Positions 1 to 6,672 of a stretch of 9,051 nt of DNA are shown piece after piece (positions within the stretch are counted from its first letter, which is position 1; every line of letters starts with the position of its first letter). A program made the translations under genes and the position numbers. This DNA is from Flavobacteriia bacterium (GTDB lineage Bacteria > Bacteroidota > Bacteroidia > Flavobacteriales > Schleiferiaceae). The notes below the pieces were generated by a model. The model was not told the DNA's origin. It saw only the letters and a list, made by a program, of their open reading frames with translations, and did no database searches. The stretch spans positions 1-9,051 of the forward strand of contig CATILC010000097.1 of assembly GCA_949516455.1 (NCBI GenBank), read 5' to 3'.

Positions 1-6
1 CATCGG

Positions 7-1953
7 TCAAGGCGAGGTAGCGCCCTGTCGCTTTAGCTGTCTGAATTTCCTGTATTGCTCCACCAGCTGTTTGCGGTTGTTGGCATAAGGAGCGAGCTTG
101 CGCAAAAGTGGAGTCAGTTTTTGCCCCGAGGTTTGACGTTCCTGTATCATTCGGGGCAGGACCATGCCAGCCAATTGAAAGAGCTTGGGGTTTTGTGAAT
201 TGAGCGCGCAGCCGTGCAGCCATATGAATGCCTCGGTCCACTCTCTTTTACGGATCAGCATTTCTGCTTTGTTCAGCCGGGCCATTTCGAATTGTGGACT
301 GAGGGCCAGCACCCGGTCAAAAGAGGCTTCCGCCTCGGTCCATTCCTTTCTTATTTTGTGCAGGTTGCCCAGCTGGTTCAGGCTCAGAATGTGCCACGGA
401 TGCGATTCAAGTGCTTCTGACAGACTGCGGTCTGCCGCTTCCAGATCTTCGGTATTGTAGAGCTCGCCCAGGGCTGCATAATAGGGCAAGGGGTTGGCAA
501 AATTGTCGATCACAAAGTGTTCTGACTGTGCATCTTTCACCGCCTGAATGACCCGCCCGTCCCTGCGCACATTGAATTCCAGGACGCGCCTGGTCTTCAT
601 TTCTCCATCTGTACGCTCCTTGGCGATCAGGGCAGAACCCACAGAGACCCCGCCCAGGATCAAGAGAAGCGGGAGAACCGGAAGCTTCACGGAACGGACA
701 TCCCCAGCTTCATGCGTCATGAGCGCCATTAAAATGAAGAACAGTGCCATGTGGCCGCTGCGTTCATAAGGGAAATCCCCGAGAGAAAAGATGCAGAAGG
801 CCACAAAGCTGAACCAGCAGATCAACATCCTTCCCATTTTTTTGTGATCTGTCTCGCCCTTATTGCTGATGATCGACCACAGGGTCATCACCAGTAGAGC
901 GAGATACAAAAGCAAACCGATCACGCCCTGTTCGGAGAGGATCCACAGAAGATCATTATGTGGTCTCTGGATGCCCGCCAGGCCGTTCATGACCTGCGTA
1001 TCTGTTTTTTCCAATCCGTGTTTTGGGAAGTGCAGCCGCCAGTTGGCATGTCCCACCCCGCTCAGCGGATGCTCCTGGATCATGTCCAAAGTATTTTCCC
1101 AAAAGGCAAATCGGTGGGAGATGTTGCGTTCGTTCAACAGCTGGCTGCTGCTGGTCTCGCTTTTCAGACTGAAGCCAAGAACGGCAGCCACGACCAGTAG
1201 GGCCGGCCACCATTTTTTCATCTTCGACAAGATCTCTCTGGCCGGCCCGCCCATGAACCAGGCAAAGGGGATGAGCAGCAAGGCCGAAGATACAAGCCCG
1301 AGCCAGGCCCCTCTGGTCCTCAAAAGAACGAGTTCGAGGAGGATGAGCAGGCTGAGGTACAATCCAGTCGATCGCTCCCATTTTTTTTCTCCGTTCCATG
1401 CCGAGAGCATGGCGAAGGGCAGACTCAGAAGAAGCGCGCCTGACAGCAGATTCTTGTGCTGAAACAAGCCAGTGATGGCATATACATCCTGCTGGAAGCG
1501 GCCTTCGTTCAGTGCAGTAATGATCTGCGCAAGGGCATTCAGGGAAGTGAGGCCACCGAAGATGAGTCCGCCAAGTTGCAGGTGCCGACGTTGGATGATT
1601 CCGCCGCGCAGACCGATCAGACAAAGAAGGAAAAGACCGACCAAGCTTCCGTTCCTTAGTTGAACATTCAGGCTGTCCGGCTCCGAGATGGCAGAGAAGT
1701 GCGGAACCCACCCCCAAATCCACCATGCCATGGCCGTGACACCGATCAGTGGAAGACGGCTGTCGGCGAGTTTTTTGCGCTGGTTGACAAAGAGCTCAGT
1801 GATCAGCACAAATGTCCAAATGCCCAGGCATAACTGCCTGGAATTCAATCCAGCATCAAGGGCTTGATTCCAAACACAGAGGGGCAGTATCGCCATGCCG
1901 ACCAGGAAAAGTAGAGAGGTCGTGCCGTTGGATTTGTTCATGCTTTTGGACAT
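7..1953 (-). CDS. O-antigen ligase/polymerase-like membrane protein (Wzy_C/WaaL superfamily) with C-terminal TPR region
   Basis: Predicted inner-membrane protein of 648 residues from the ATG at 1953. Residues 13-445 hold many hydrophobic helices; about 490-585 are soluble TPR-like helical repeats. Family marks visible in order are FQHKNLLSG (164-172), RTRGAWLG (212-219), HPLSGVGHANW (295-305) before a periplasmic-type loop, and RPHNDLLWILSEQG (330-343), whose His332 (codon 958-960) matches the conserved catalytic His of WaaL-type ligases. Such proteins transfer or polymerise undecaprenyl-linked glycans on the periplasmic side. Since the divergent operon encodes an ABC exporter, a ligase role fits better than a Wzy polymerase, but the superfamily also includes protein O-glycosyltransferases, so no symbol is given. 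The frame stays open to an ATG at 2019, but that would overlap the divergent gene by 22 codons; 1953, or the ATG at 1941, places a short tail before the first membrane helix. No Shine-Dalgarno sequence is evident. Three bases past the stop an ATG (3-1) meets the window edge and could begin another gene. Confidence 0.85.
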   Translation of the reverse strand: MSKSMNKSNGTTSLLFLVGMAILPLCVWNQALDAGLNSRQLCLGIWTFVLITELFVNQRKKLADSRLPLIGVTAMAWWIWGWVPHFSAISEPDSLNVQLRNGSLVGLFLLCLIGLRGGIIQRRHLQLGGLIFGGLTSLNALAQIITALNEGRFQQDVYAITGLFQHKNLLSGALLLSLPFAMLSAWNGEKKWERSTGLYLSLLILLELVLLRTRGAWLGLVSSALLLIPFAWFMGGPAREILSKMKKWWPALLVVAAVLGFSLKSETSSSQLLNERNISHRFAFWENTLDMIQEHPLSGVGHANWRLHFPKHGLEKTDTQVMNGLAGIQRPHNDLLWILSEQGVIGLLLYLALLVMTLWSIISNKGETDHKKMGRMLICWFSFVAFCIFSLGDFPYERSGHMALFFILMALMTHEAGDVRSVKLPVLPLLLILGGVSVGSALIAKERTDGEMKTRRVLEFNVRRDGRVIQAVKDAQSEHFVIDNFANPLPYYAALGELYNTEDLEAADRSLSEALESHPWHILSLNQLGNLHKIRKEWTEAEASFDRVLALSPQFEMARLNKAEMLIRKREWTEAFIWLHGCALNSQNPKLFQLAGMVLPRMIQERQTSGQKLTPLLRKLAPYANNRKQLVEQYRKFRQLKRQGATSP

Positions 1954-1997
1954 CTGCTCAGTTTCAGCGGAAAATAAAGCATTTTTGATGTCTGCAC

Positions 1998-2837
1998 GTG
2001 AAAACCGAACCGAGCGCACATATCGTCATCGACGCGAACGATCGTTCCTCGTCCTTCAGTTGGCAGAAGATCCGCCCATACGCCGACCTCCTGCGTTCCT
2101 TCGTCTTGCGCGACTGGAAAGTTCGCTTTGGTCAGACACGCCTCGGCTTTCTTTGGATGATCCTTCAGCCTCTGATCACAGCCTCACTGCTGACCCTGGT
2201 CTTTGGGCTTTTGGTGCAGCGCGGCAATGCGCCGATACCCTATCCGCTCTTCGTTCTCAGCGGTTGGATGGGATGGACATTCTTTTCCTCTGCTTCGCTT
2301 CAAAGCGTGCAGCTCATCCCGCAATATCAGGCCATGATGCGCAAGGTCTATTTCCCAAAGGCCATCCTGCCGCTTTCCAAGCTCATTGGTCTGCTTCCCG
2401 AATTCTGCATTGCTCTGCTGATGACCCTTATTTATGGTGCTGTTTCGGGCAGTTTGAGCATCCGTGCACTATCGGTTCCTCTGTTCTTTCCGCTGCTCCT
2501 GTTCTTTGTCTTTGGCACGGTGGCTTGGTTTTCAGCTTTGGGCGGCGGATACCGCGACATCCAACAACTCGCCCCTTATACCTTTCAGATGCTCTTCTTT
2601 TTGAGCCCCGTGGCCTATCCTTTTGGCCTTTTGGGTCAGTACCTTCCCGAATGGGGAAAGGTCTTGCTCTATTTAAATCCCATGGCCGGTTGCATCGATC
2701 TCTTTCGCTATCTGTTGTTCGACGGATTTGAGCTGCACTCCCGGGTACTGTGGAGTGCTGCAGTGGCCTTGGTCTTGGCTGTCAGTGGTGCGCACAAATT
2801 CGCCAGGGAAGAACGAAAATGGACCGAAGGACTCTGA
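1998..2837 (+). CDS. wzm: ABC-2 type polysaccharide export permease (Wzm-like)
   Basis: Membrane subunit of an ABC exporter that would move a finished lipid-linked polysaccharide across the inner membrane; 279 residues. The N-terminal amphipathic stretch ends in RDWKVRFGQTRLGFLWMILQP (38-58), a strongly conserved signature of O-antigen, teichoic acid and capsule exporters. Further family marks are KVYFPKAILPLSKL (116-129), YRDIQQLAPY (185-194) followed by FFLSPVAYP (200-208), and NPMAG..DLFRYLLF (227-241). The charged tail (KFAREERKW, 267-275) is also typical. About six hydrophobic helices are visible. The start is GTG: an in-frame TGA at 1986-1988 leaves no upstream ATG, and the resulting N-terminus (AHIVID...) resembles the usual start of Bacteroidota homologues. 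No Shine-Dalgarno sequence precedes it. It is first in the operon, 44 bp from the divergent ligase-like gene, and its TGA shares one base with the ATG of the ATPase gene. The symbol is assigned by family and context. Confidence 0.92.
   Translation: MKTEPSAHIVIDANDRSSSFSWQKIRPYADLLRSFVLRDWKVRFGQTRLGFLWMILQPLITASLLTLVFGLLVQRGNAPIPYPLFVLSGWMGWTFFSSASLQSVQLIPQYQAMMRKVYFPKAILPLSKLIGLLPEFCIALLMTLIYGAVSGSLSIRALSVPLFFPLLLFFVFGTVAWFSALGGGYRDIQQLAPYTFQMLFFLSPVAYPFGLLGQYLPEWGKVLLYLNPMAGCIDLFRYLLFDGFELHSRVLWSAAVALVLAVSGAHKFAREERKWTEGL
2826..2830 (+). promoter_or_regulatory. Shine-Dalgarno-like site for the ATPase gene
   Basis: GAAGG lies 6 nt upstream of the ATG at 2837, inside the last codons of the permease gene. 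It supports 2837 as the start over the in-frame ATGs at 2819 and 2750, which would overlap the permease by 19 and 88 bases. The protein from 2837 (MANRNAIEVKGLGKDY) begins just as ABC exporter ATPases do. Confidence 0.5.
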
Positions 2838-4042
2838 TGGCCAATAGAAATGCGATAGAGGTGAAGGGATTGGGTAAGGACTACCCAAAGGCAGGCCGTC
2901 GCTCGGATTTCTTCTTCAAAGAACTCTTTCGAAGGCCGGAAACCGAATCCTTTACCGCGCTTGATGGACTCGATTTCAGTCTCGAAGAGGGAAAGACGCT
3001 GGGCATTGTGGGCAGCAACGGTTCCGGTAAATCGACCCTGCTCAAGATCTTTTCCCGCGTTACGCTGCCCAGTCGGGGACAGATCCGTTTGAGTGGACGC
3101 GTAGCGCCTCTTTTGGAGGTGGGTACGGGCTTCCATCCGGATCTGAGCGGTCGGGACAATGTCTTTCTGAACGGAAGTCTTTTGGGAATGAACCGAAGAG
3201 AGGTCCAGGACCGCTTGGATGAGATCGTCGCCTTCAGTGGAGTGGAAGAATTTCTGGATCAACCGGTCAAGAATTATTCGAGCGGCATGTACGTTCGTTT
3301 GGCCTTTGCCGTAGCTGCTCATTTGCGCGCAGAGATCATGTTGGTGGATGAGGTTTTGGCGGTCGGTGATCTGGCCTTTCAGCAGAAGTGCCTGAAAAAG
3401 ATGGACGACCTCAGTCAAAGCGGCCGAACGGTCCTATTGGTGAGCCATCAACTGGAGAACCTTCTCAAACTCTGCGACCAGGCGCTTTGGATCGAGAAGG
3501 GCCGTCAGCAAATGATGGGCCCGACGGAAGAGGTGGCCACCGCCTACAGGCGCCACATGCTGCACCAAGCCGCAGAACAGACGGTCGCAGAGCGAACCGA
3601 TCGCAGAGGAAGCGGTGCCCTGCGGCTTCAGGAACTGGATCTGTTCGGTTTGGATGGAAAGACCTTGAATTCCATCCGAACGGATGAACCCTTTCGCTTG
3701 CGCATGAAGATCGATGGCGAGGCTTCAGCCGAGGACCGTGCTGCACTGCGGGTGCAGCTGAATTTCTATGATCAGAATGAAAGGTTCACTGGCAGTCTGG
3801 ACAGTGGACAGGATTTTCCGCTCCCGCCAGAAGAAGGCCCTTTTTCGGTTCAAATGGAGTTGCCCTGTTGCCCGTTGTATGCAGGCTCGTATTGGGCCAC
3901 CGCGCGTCTTCTGCTCGACGGTCGTCCCGCCGACAGAGTGGAGAGTGCCCTTCGTTTCGATGTGGAGACGGGCAAGGATGCATGGACCCATCGCAAGAGC
4001 GGAATGCGCCATTCGGTCCAATGGAAATCGGTGAAGGAATGA
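2837..4042 (+). CDS. wzt: Polysaccharide ABC exporter ATPase with Wzt-type C-terminal domain
   Basis: ATP-binding partner of the upstream permease, 401 residues, expected to be cytoplasmic at the inner membrane. The nucleotide-binding domain fills about 1-235: Walker A GSNGSGKST (59-67), the exporter-type motif LLEVGTGFHPDLSGRDNV (92-109), signature YSSGM (147-151, replacing LSGGQ as usual in this subfamily), Walker B IMLVDE (167-172), VLAVGD (173-178) and the switch His204 in VSHQ. All catalytic elements are intact. A further roughly 155 residues (about 245-400) are beta-rich in appearance and match, in position and size, the Wzt C-terminal carbohydrate-binding domain, which in characterised O-antigen exporters recognises the modified non-reducing end of the chain. 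I infer that domain from architecture; its sequence is too divergent for me to name a ligand. Its ATG overlaps the permease stop (TGATG), and its own TGA overlaps the next ATG. Both point to coupled translation. Confidence 0.92.
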   Translation: MANRNAIEVKGLGKDYPKAGRRSDFFFKELFRRPETESFTALDGLDFSLEEGKTLGIVGSNGSGKSTLLKIFSRVTLPSRGQIRLSGRVAPLLEVGTGFHPDLSGRDNVFLNGSLLGMNRREVQDRLDEIVAFSGVEEFLDQPVKNYSSGMYVRLAFAVAAHLRAEIMLVDEVLAVGDLAFQQKCLKKMDDLSQSGRTVLLVSHQLENLLKLCDQALWIEKGRQQMMGPTEEVATAYRRHMLHQAAEQTVAERTDRRGSGALRLQELDLFGLDGKTLNSIRTDEPFRLRMKIDGEASAEDRAALRVQLNFYDQNERFTGSLDSGQDFPLPPEEGPFSVQMELPCCPLYAGSYWATARLLLDGRPADRVESALRFDVETGKDAWTHRKSGMRHSVQWKSVKE

Positions 4043-4773
4043 GGTTCCGGGATCAGCTCTGCAGGCCGTTCATCATTCTGGGAATGCACCGTTCGGGCAG
4101 CAGCATGCTCTCGCGCATCGTCAACCGCTCCGGAGTGTTCATGGGTCTTTTCCAGGAACACAATGCAGAGGCGCTGCGCTTCTTGAAGATCAATCAGTTG
4201 CTTTTGAAGGAGCATGGAGCTTCGTGGATCGATCCGCTGCCTGTTGAAGAAAGCGGGCAGAATTTCCCGGATGATCTCAGCCTGTATCGGGAGCACTTCA
4301 AGCTGGGCATCGAAAGTGCCTTGTACCGTCGCTGGCTGCACAACCATCCCTGGGGATGGAAGGACCCGAGGAACACCTTTACCCTGGGCTATTGGCTGGG
4401 GCGTTTCCCTAAAGCTCAGTTGCTGCACATTCACAGAGATGGACGGCAGGTGGCCATGAGCTTACTCCGAAGAAATGAGCGGTCCGGAGAAGTACACGAT
4501 CCGCGTTTGGACGATCCTGTTTTTGGTCTTTCCCTTTGGGAGCGCTACATGGAACAGATGGAAATTTGGCGAAGCAGGGGCATTCAGCTGGTGGACTTGG
4601 AATATGCAGATCTTTCCGAGGCAAGAAGCGACGTGGTCAAAAAACTGCAGCGGGCCATTGGTGGACCAGTACGCGTCGACCCGACTGGGCCGGCCAGCTT
4701 TCATGAGATCCCGGCTGAATTGGAAAAGGCGGCCCTGAAGAGCCCGATGATGAAAAAATACGGCTATCTGTGA
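4039..4773 (+). CDS. Sulfotransferase-family protein (PAPS-dependent, P-loop type)
   Basis: Protein of 244 residues with the layout of bacterial carbohydrate-type sulfotransferases, which move sulfate from PAPS to a hydroxyl or amine. The 5'-phosphosulfate loop is FIILGMHRSGSSML (11-24), directly after a short N-terminus. The 3'-phosphate motif is HRDGRQVAMSLLRR (132-145), with Arg133 and Ser141 in the normal eight-residue spacing. GWKDPR (106-111) is another conserved block of the family. There is no signal peptide, so it should act in the cytosol, where PAPS is available. Position between exporter ATPase and glycosyltransferases suggests that a sugar of the exported glycan is the acceptor; this is inference. 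The start at 4039 gives an ATGA overlap with the ATPase gene; an in-frame ATG at 4021 would add six residues and cannot be excluded. GAAGGA touches the 4039 ATG with no spacer, so initiation probably relies on coupling. Confidence 0.85.
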   Translation: MRFRDQLCRPFIILGMHRSGSSMLSRIVNRSGVFMGLFQEHNAEALRFLKINQLLLKEHGASWIDPLPVEESGQNFPDDLSLYREHFKLGIESALYRRWLHNHPWGWKDPRNTFTLGYWLGRFPKAQLLHIHRDGRQVAMSLLRRNERSGEVHDPRLDDPVFGLSLWERYMEQMEIWRSRGIQLVDLEYADLSEARSDVVKKLQRAIGGPVRVDPTGPASFHEIPAELEKAALKSPMMKKYGYL

Positions 4774-5807
4774 AGGCTCCCTTGGTTTCTGTGATCGTGC
4801 CCAATTACCAGCACGAAGATTTTCTTCGGGAACGCCTCGACTCCATTCTCGATCAGGAATTCCAGGATTTCGAGCTGATACTCATGGACGACCGTTCCTC
4901 CGATGGCAGTGTGCAGATCCTCGAAGAGTACGCGTCCAAGCGACCGGGAACCCGCTTGGTCCTCAATGAAGAAAACAGCGGCAGCCCTTTCAAGCAATGG
5001 ATGAAAGGGGCCTCTATGGCCCATGGGAAGTATTTATGGATCGCAGAGAGCGATGACATCGCCCTTCCAGGTCTCCTGAAGCGGAATGTGGAGATGATGA
5101 CGGAGCATCCAAAGGCTGTCATCGCCTTCTGTCAGTCCATATTCGTGAATGAACGGAGCGAAGAACTGTACAGCTTCGGGGAAAACTACCGATTCGTCTA
5201 CAAGACCGATCGTTGGGACGCAGATTTCGTTGGCGACGGCAAAGAGGAGTGCCGAAATTATATGCTGCTTCACAACAGCATTCCCAATGCCAGCGCCACG
5301 CTTATCCAGAAAGAGGCATTTGAGCGTTGTGGCGGCCCTCCACTGGACTGGAAACTCAACGGCGATTGGTTGTTCTACTGCAGGTTGCTGCAGCATGGGG
5401 ACATTGCGTATTCTGCCGAGCCCCTGAACAGATTCAGAAAGCATCAGAAGACCCAGCGTCAGCGCGCCAATGCCAATGCACGGGCCTATTTCGAGATTTT
5501 GGACATCGTTTCTTTCATCGATGCGCATTGTTCTCCGGAAGCAGAAAAGCGGAAACGCGCCTTCCACAACTATTCGAATTGGTGGATCGGCAGTTTGTTC
5601 CGTCAGGAAAGGAATATGCGCTATTTAAAAGACAATGGGGCGCTGTACCGGCGTTTCCGAAAAGAACGTCCAAACCTCCTCGCCCGGATCGTGTACACGG
5701 CTGTGCTGAGCAGCCTGATCCAGTTGCTCGATTGGCTGAAGATCAAGCCGGCACTCAAGAAGATCCGAAGGCTTTTGTTTCCTGGTAAGTATTTCGAACA
5801 CGAATGA
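4770..5807 (+). CDS. Family 2 glycosyltransferase (GT-A fold)
   Basis: Predicted cytoplasmic or membrane-associated glycosyltransferase of 345 residues that would add a sugar from a nucleotide-sugar donor to the growing glycan. The start VSVIVPNYQHEDFLRERLDS (6-25), the donor-binding MDDRSSDGS (39-47), and the metal-binding DxD-type motif ESDD (93-96) are classic GT2 marks. NGDWLFYCRLLQHG (197-210) probably carries the acceptor-site acidic residue, and the block LHNSIPNASATLIQKEAF (167-184) resembles many Bacteroidota surface-glycan GT2s. The last 45 residues (about 302-345) contain a hydrophobic/amphipathic helix followed by a basic stretch, fitting membrane attachment. The start is GTG, overlapping the sulfotransferase stop as GTGA; no Shine-Dalgarno sequence is seen and the N-terminus at this GTG is exactly where GT2 domains begin. 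Donor and linkage cannot be read from sequence. Confidence 0.9.
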   Translation: MKAPLVSVIVPNYQHEDFLRERLDSILDQEFQDFELILMDDRSSDGSVQILEEYASKRPGTRLVLNEENSGSPFKQWMKGASMAHGKYLWIAESDDIALPGLLKRNVEMMTEHPKAVIAFCQSIFVNERSEELYSFGENYRFVYKTDRWDADFVGDGKEECRNYMLLHNSIPNASATLIQKEAFERCGGPPLDWKLNGDWLFYCRLLQHGDIAYSAEPLNRFRKHQKTQRQRANANARAYFEILDIVSFIDAHCSPEAEKRKRAFHNYSNWWIGSLFRQERNMRYLKDNGALYRRFRKERPNLLARIVYTAVLSSLIQLLDWLKIKPALKKIRRLLFPGKYFEHE

Positions 5808-6658
5808 GCGCTCCGATCTCCGTCTTGGTGCCCTGTCTGAACTGCAGCTCTTTTCTGCAAGCTTCGCTGGGAAGTGTCCGTGAACAAAGTCTGCCACCCA
5901 TGGAAGTCCTCCTTGTGGACGACGGAAGTTCGGACAACAGTGCCCAAAAGGCCCAGGAACTCATGGACGGTGCCTCCTTTCCCTTGAATGTCATTCGTCA
6001 GGAGAACAGGGGTTTGGGCGCCGCAAGGAATGCGGGCATACAACAGGCTCGAGGAGCGTGGATCGCTTTGCTCGATGCAGACGATATCTGGTCGGCCGAT
6101 AAACTGGAGCGCATGCATGAGGTGCTCAAGGGAGGAGATATGGATGTGGTCCACCATTCGATGCGCGCCCATGGCGGGGGGCGAAACCGAAGGGCATCCT
6201 CCGTCCAGCAGATGGAAGATGTCTTGCTGCGAGGCCATGCGCCCATTCCATCCGCCAGCCTGATCCGCACGGCCGTTCTTCAGGAGGTGGGCGGTTTTTC
6301 TGAAGACAGGACGCATCACGGAGCGGAAGATCTGCATTTGTGGATCCGTCTTTTGGCCAGAGAAAAGCGATTTGTCTCGGTCGATGAGTTCCTTGGATAC
6401 TACCGCTCAGGAGGCATGAGCAGCCGACTGGACGAACATTTGGGCCATGTGGACCGCGTGTTGGTCGATCTGCACGAGGAAGGACTTGTGGCGGACCATC
6501 TCTTCCAATCTGCCAGAGAACGCAAACACTACGAGGCCGCACGGGCGCTCCACAAGGAGGGCCATATGGATCGGGCCATCCGCTCGTATGACCAGTGCCA
6601 AAAAGGTGGGAAGCAGATGTTGTTGAGCTGGCTGGCCCGTCTGGGAATTCGTATCTGA
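5804..6658 (+). CDS. Family 2 glycosyltransferase with helical C-terminal tail
   Basis: Second GT2 enzyme of the operon, 284 residues. The catalytic domain shows ISVLVPCLN (5-13), VDDGSSDNS (38-46), ENRGLGAARNAGI (67-79), the metal-binding DADD (91-94), and GAEDLHLWIRL (173-183) with the ED pair that normally contains the catalytic base. All key residues are present. After about residue 210 the protein turns helical, and 236-270 (YEAARALHKEGHMDRAIRSY region) resembles a single TPR-like hairpin, seen in some Bacteroidota GT2s. It overlaps the preceding glycosyltransferase stop as ATGA and is the last gene of the operon, ending 8 bp before the stop of the convergent lpxD-like gene. It differs clearly from its neighbour in length and motifs, so the pair is not a recent duplication. 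Substrates are unknown. Confidence 0.9.
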   Translation: MSAPISVLVPCLNCSSFLQASLGSVREQSLPPMEVLLVDDGSSDNSAQKAQELMDGASFPLNVIRQENRGLGAARNAGIQQARGAWIALLDADDIWSADKLERMHEVLKGGDMDVVHHSMRAHGGGRNRRASSVQQMEDVLLRGHAPIPSASLIRTAVLQEVGGFSEDRTHHGAEDLHLWIRLLAREKRFVSVDEFLGYYRSGGMSSRLDEHLGHVDRVLVDLHEEGLVADHLFQSARERKHYEAARALHKEGHMDRAIRSYDQCQKGGKQMLLSWLARLGIRI

Positions 6659-6672
6659 AGACGATCTCAGAT
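6653..6672. repeat. Inverted repeat spanning two convergent stop codons
   Basis: ATCTGA (6653-6658) and TCAGAT (6667-6672) are perfect reverse complements around an 8-nt loop. The left arm ends with the TGA of the plus-strand glycosyltransferase; the right arm begins with the TGA of the minus-strand lpxD-like gene. An RNA hairpin could form on either strand, but the stem has only two G-C pairs and no U-tract follows in either direction, so calling it a bidirectional terminator is speculative. Confidence 0.25.

Noticed and set aside
1..3. Minus-strand ATG three bases after the ligase-like stop
   Set aside because: Only one codon is inside the window, so a downstream gene cannot be supported as a feature.
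1381..1388. Run of eight T (A8 on the coding strand) in the ligase-like gene as a phase-variation site
   Set aside because: The run is short, encodes a normal Lys-Lys stretch, and the gene is intact; shorter runs occur at about 837-843 and 1213-1218 without pattern.
863..1462. Plus-strand 199-codon open frame antisense to the ligase-like gene
   Set aside because: No recognisable domain, no start context, and it mirrors the codon pattern of the opposite strand.
956..1726. Minus-strand 256-codon open frame inside the ligase-like gene
   Set aside because: The true frame carries membrane helices and WaaL-type motifs across the whole stretch; this one is rich in Arg, Pro, His and Cys with no motif.
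1980..1987. CATTTTTG as a promoter box for the export operon
   Set aside because: It misses the first base of TAnnTTTG, leaves almost no leader before the GTG at 1998, and has no -33 partner. The operon promoter may lie within the ligase-like gene, but I cannot place it.
1895..2731. Long plus-strand open frame (278 codons) overlapping the permease gene
   Set aside because: It lies one frame away from the clearly recognised permease, has no family motifs, and its composition (many Ser, Arg, Pro, Leu) is that of a shadow frame.
2750..2836. Upstream extension of the ATPase gene
   Set aside because: It would overlap the permease by 88 bp and add a Cys/Gly-rich leader absent from the family; the ATG at 2837 with a spaced GAAGG is preferred.
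2708..3418. Minus-strand 236-codon open frame across the permease/ATPase junction
   Set aside because: Antisense shadow of two strongly conserved coding regions; no domain seen.
3868..4038. Upstream extension of the sulfotransferase gene
   Set aside because: The extra residues are Arg/Ser-rich and lie over the ATPase C-terminal domain; the PAPS loop normally lies near the N-terminus, as it does from 4039.
5621..6337. Minus-strand 238-codon open frame across the two glycosyltransferase genes
   Set aside because: Antisense shadow; both sense frames have intact GT2 motifs through this stretch.
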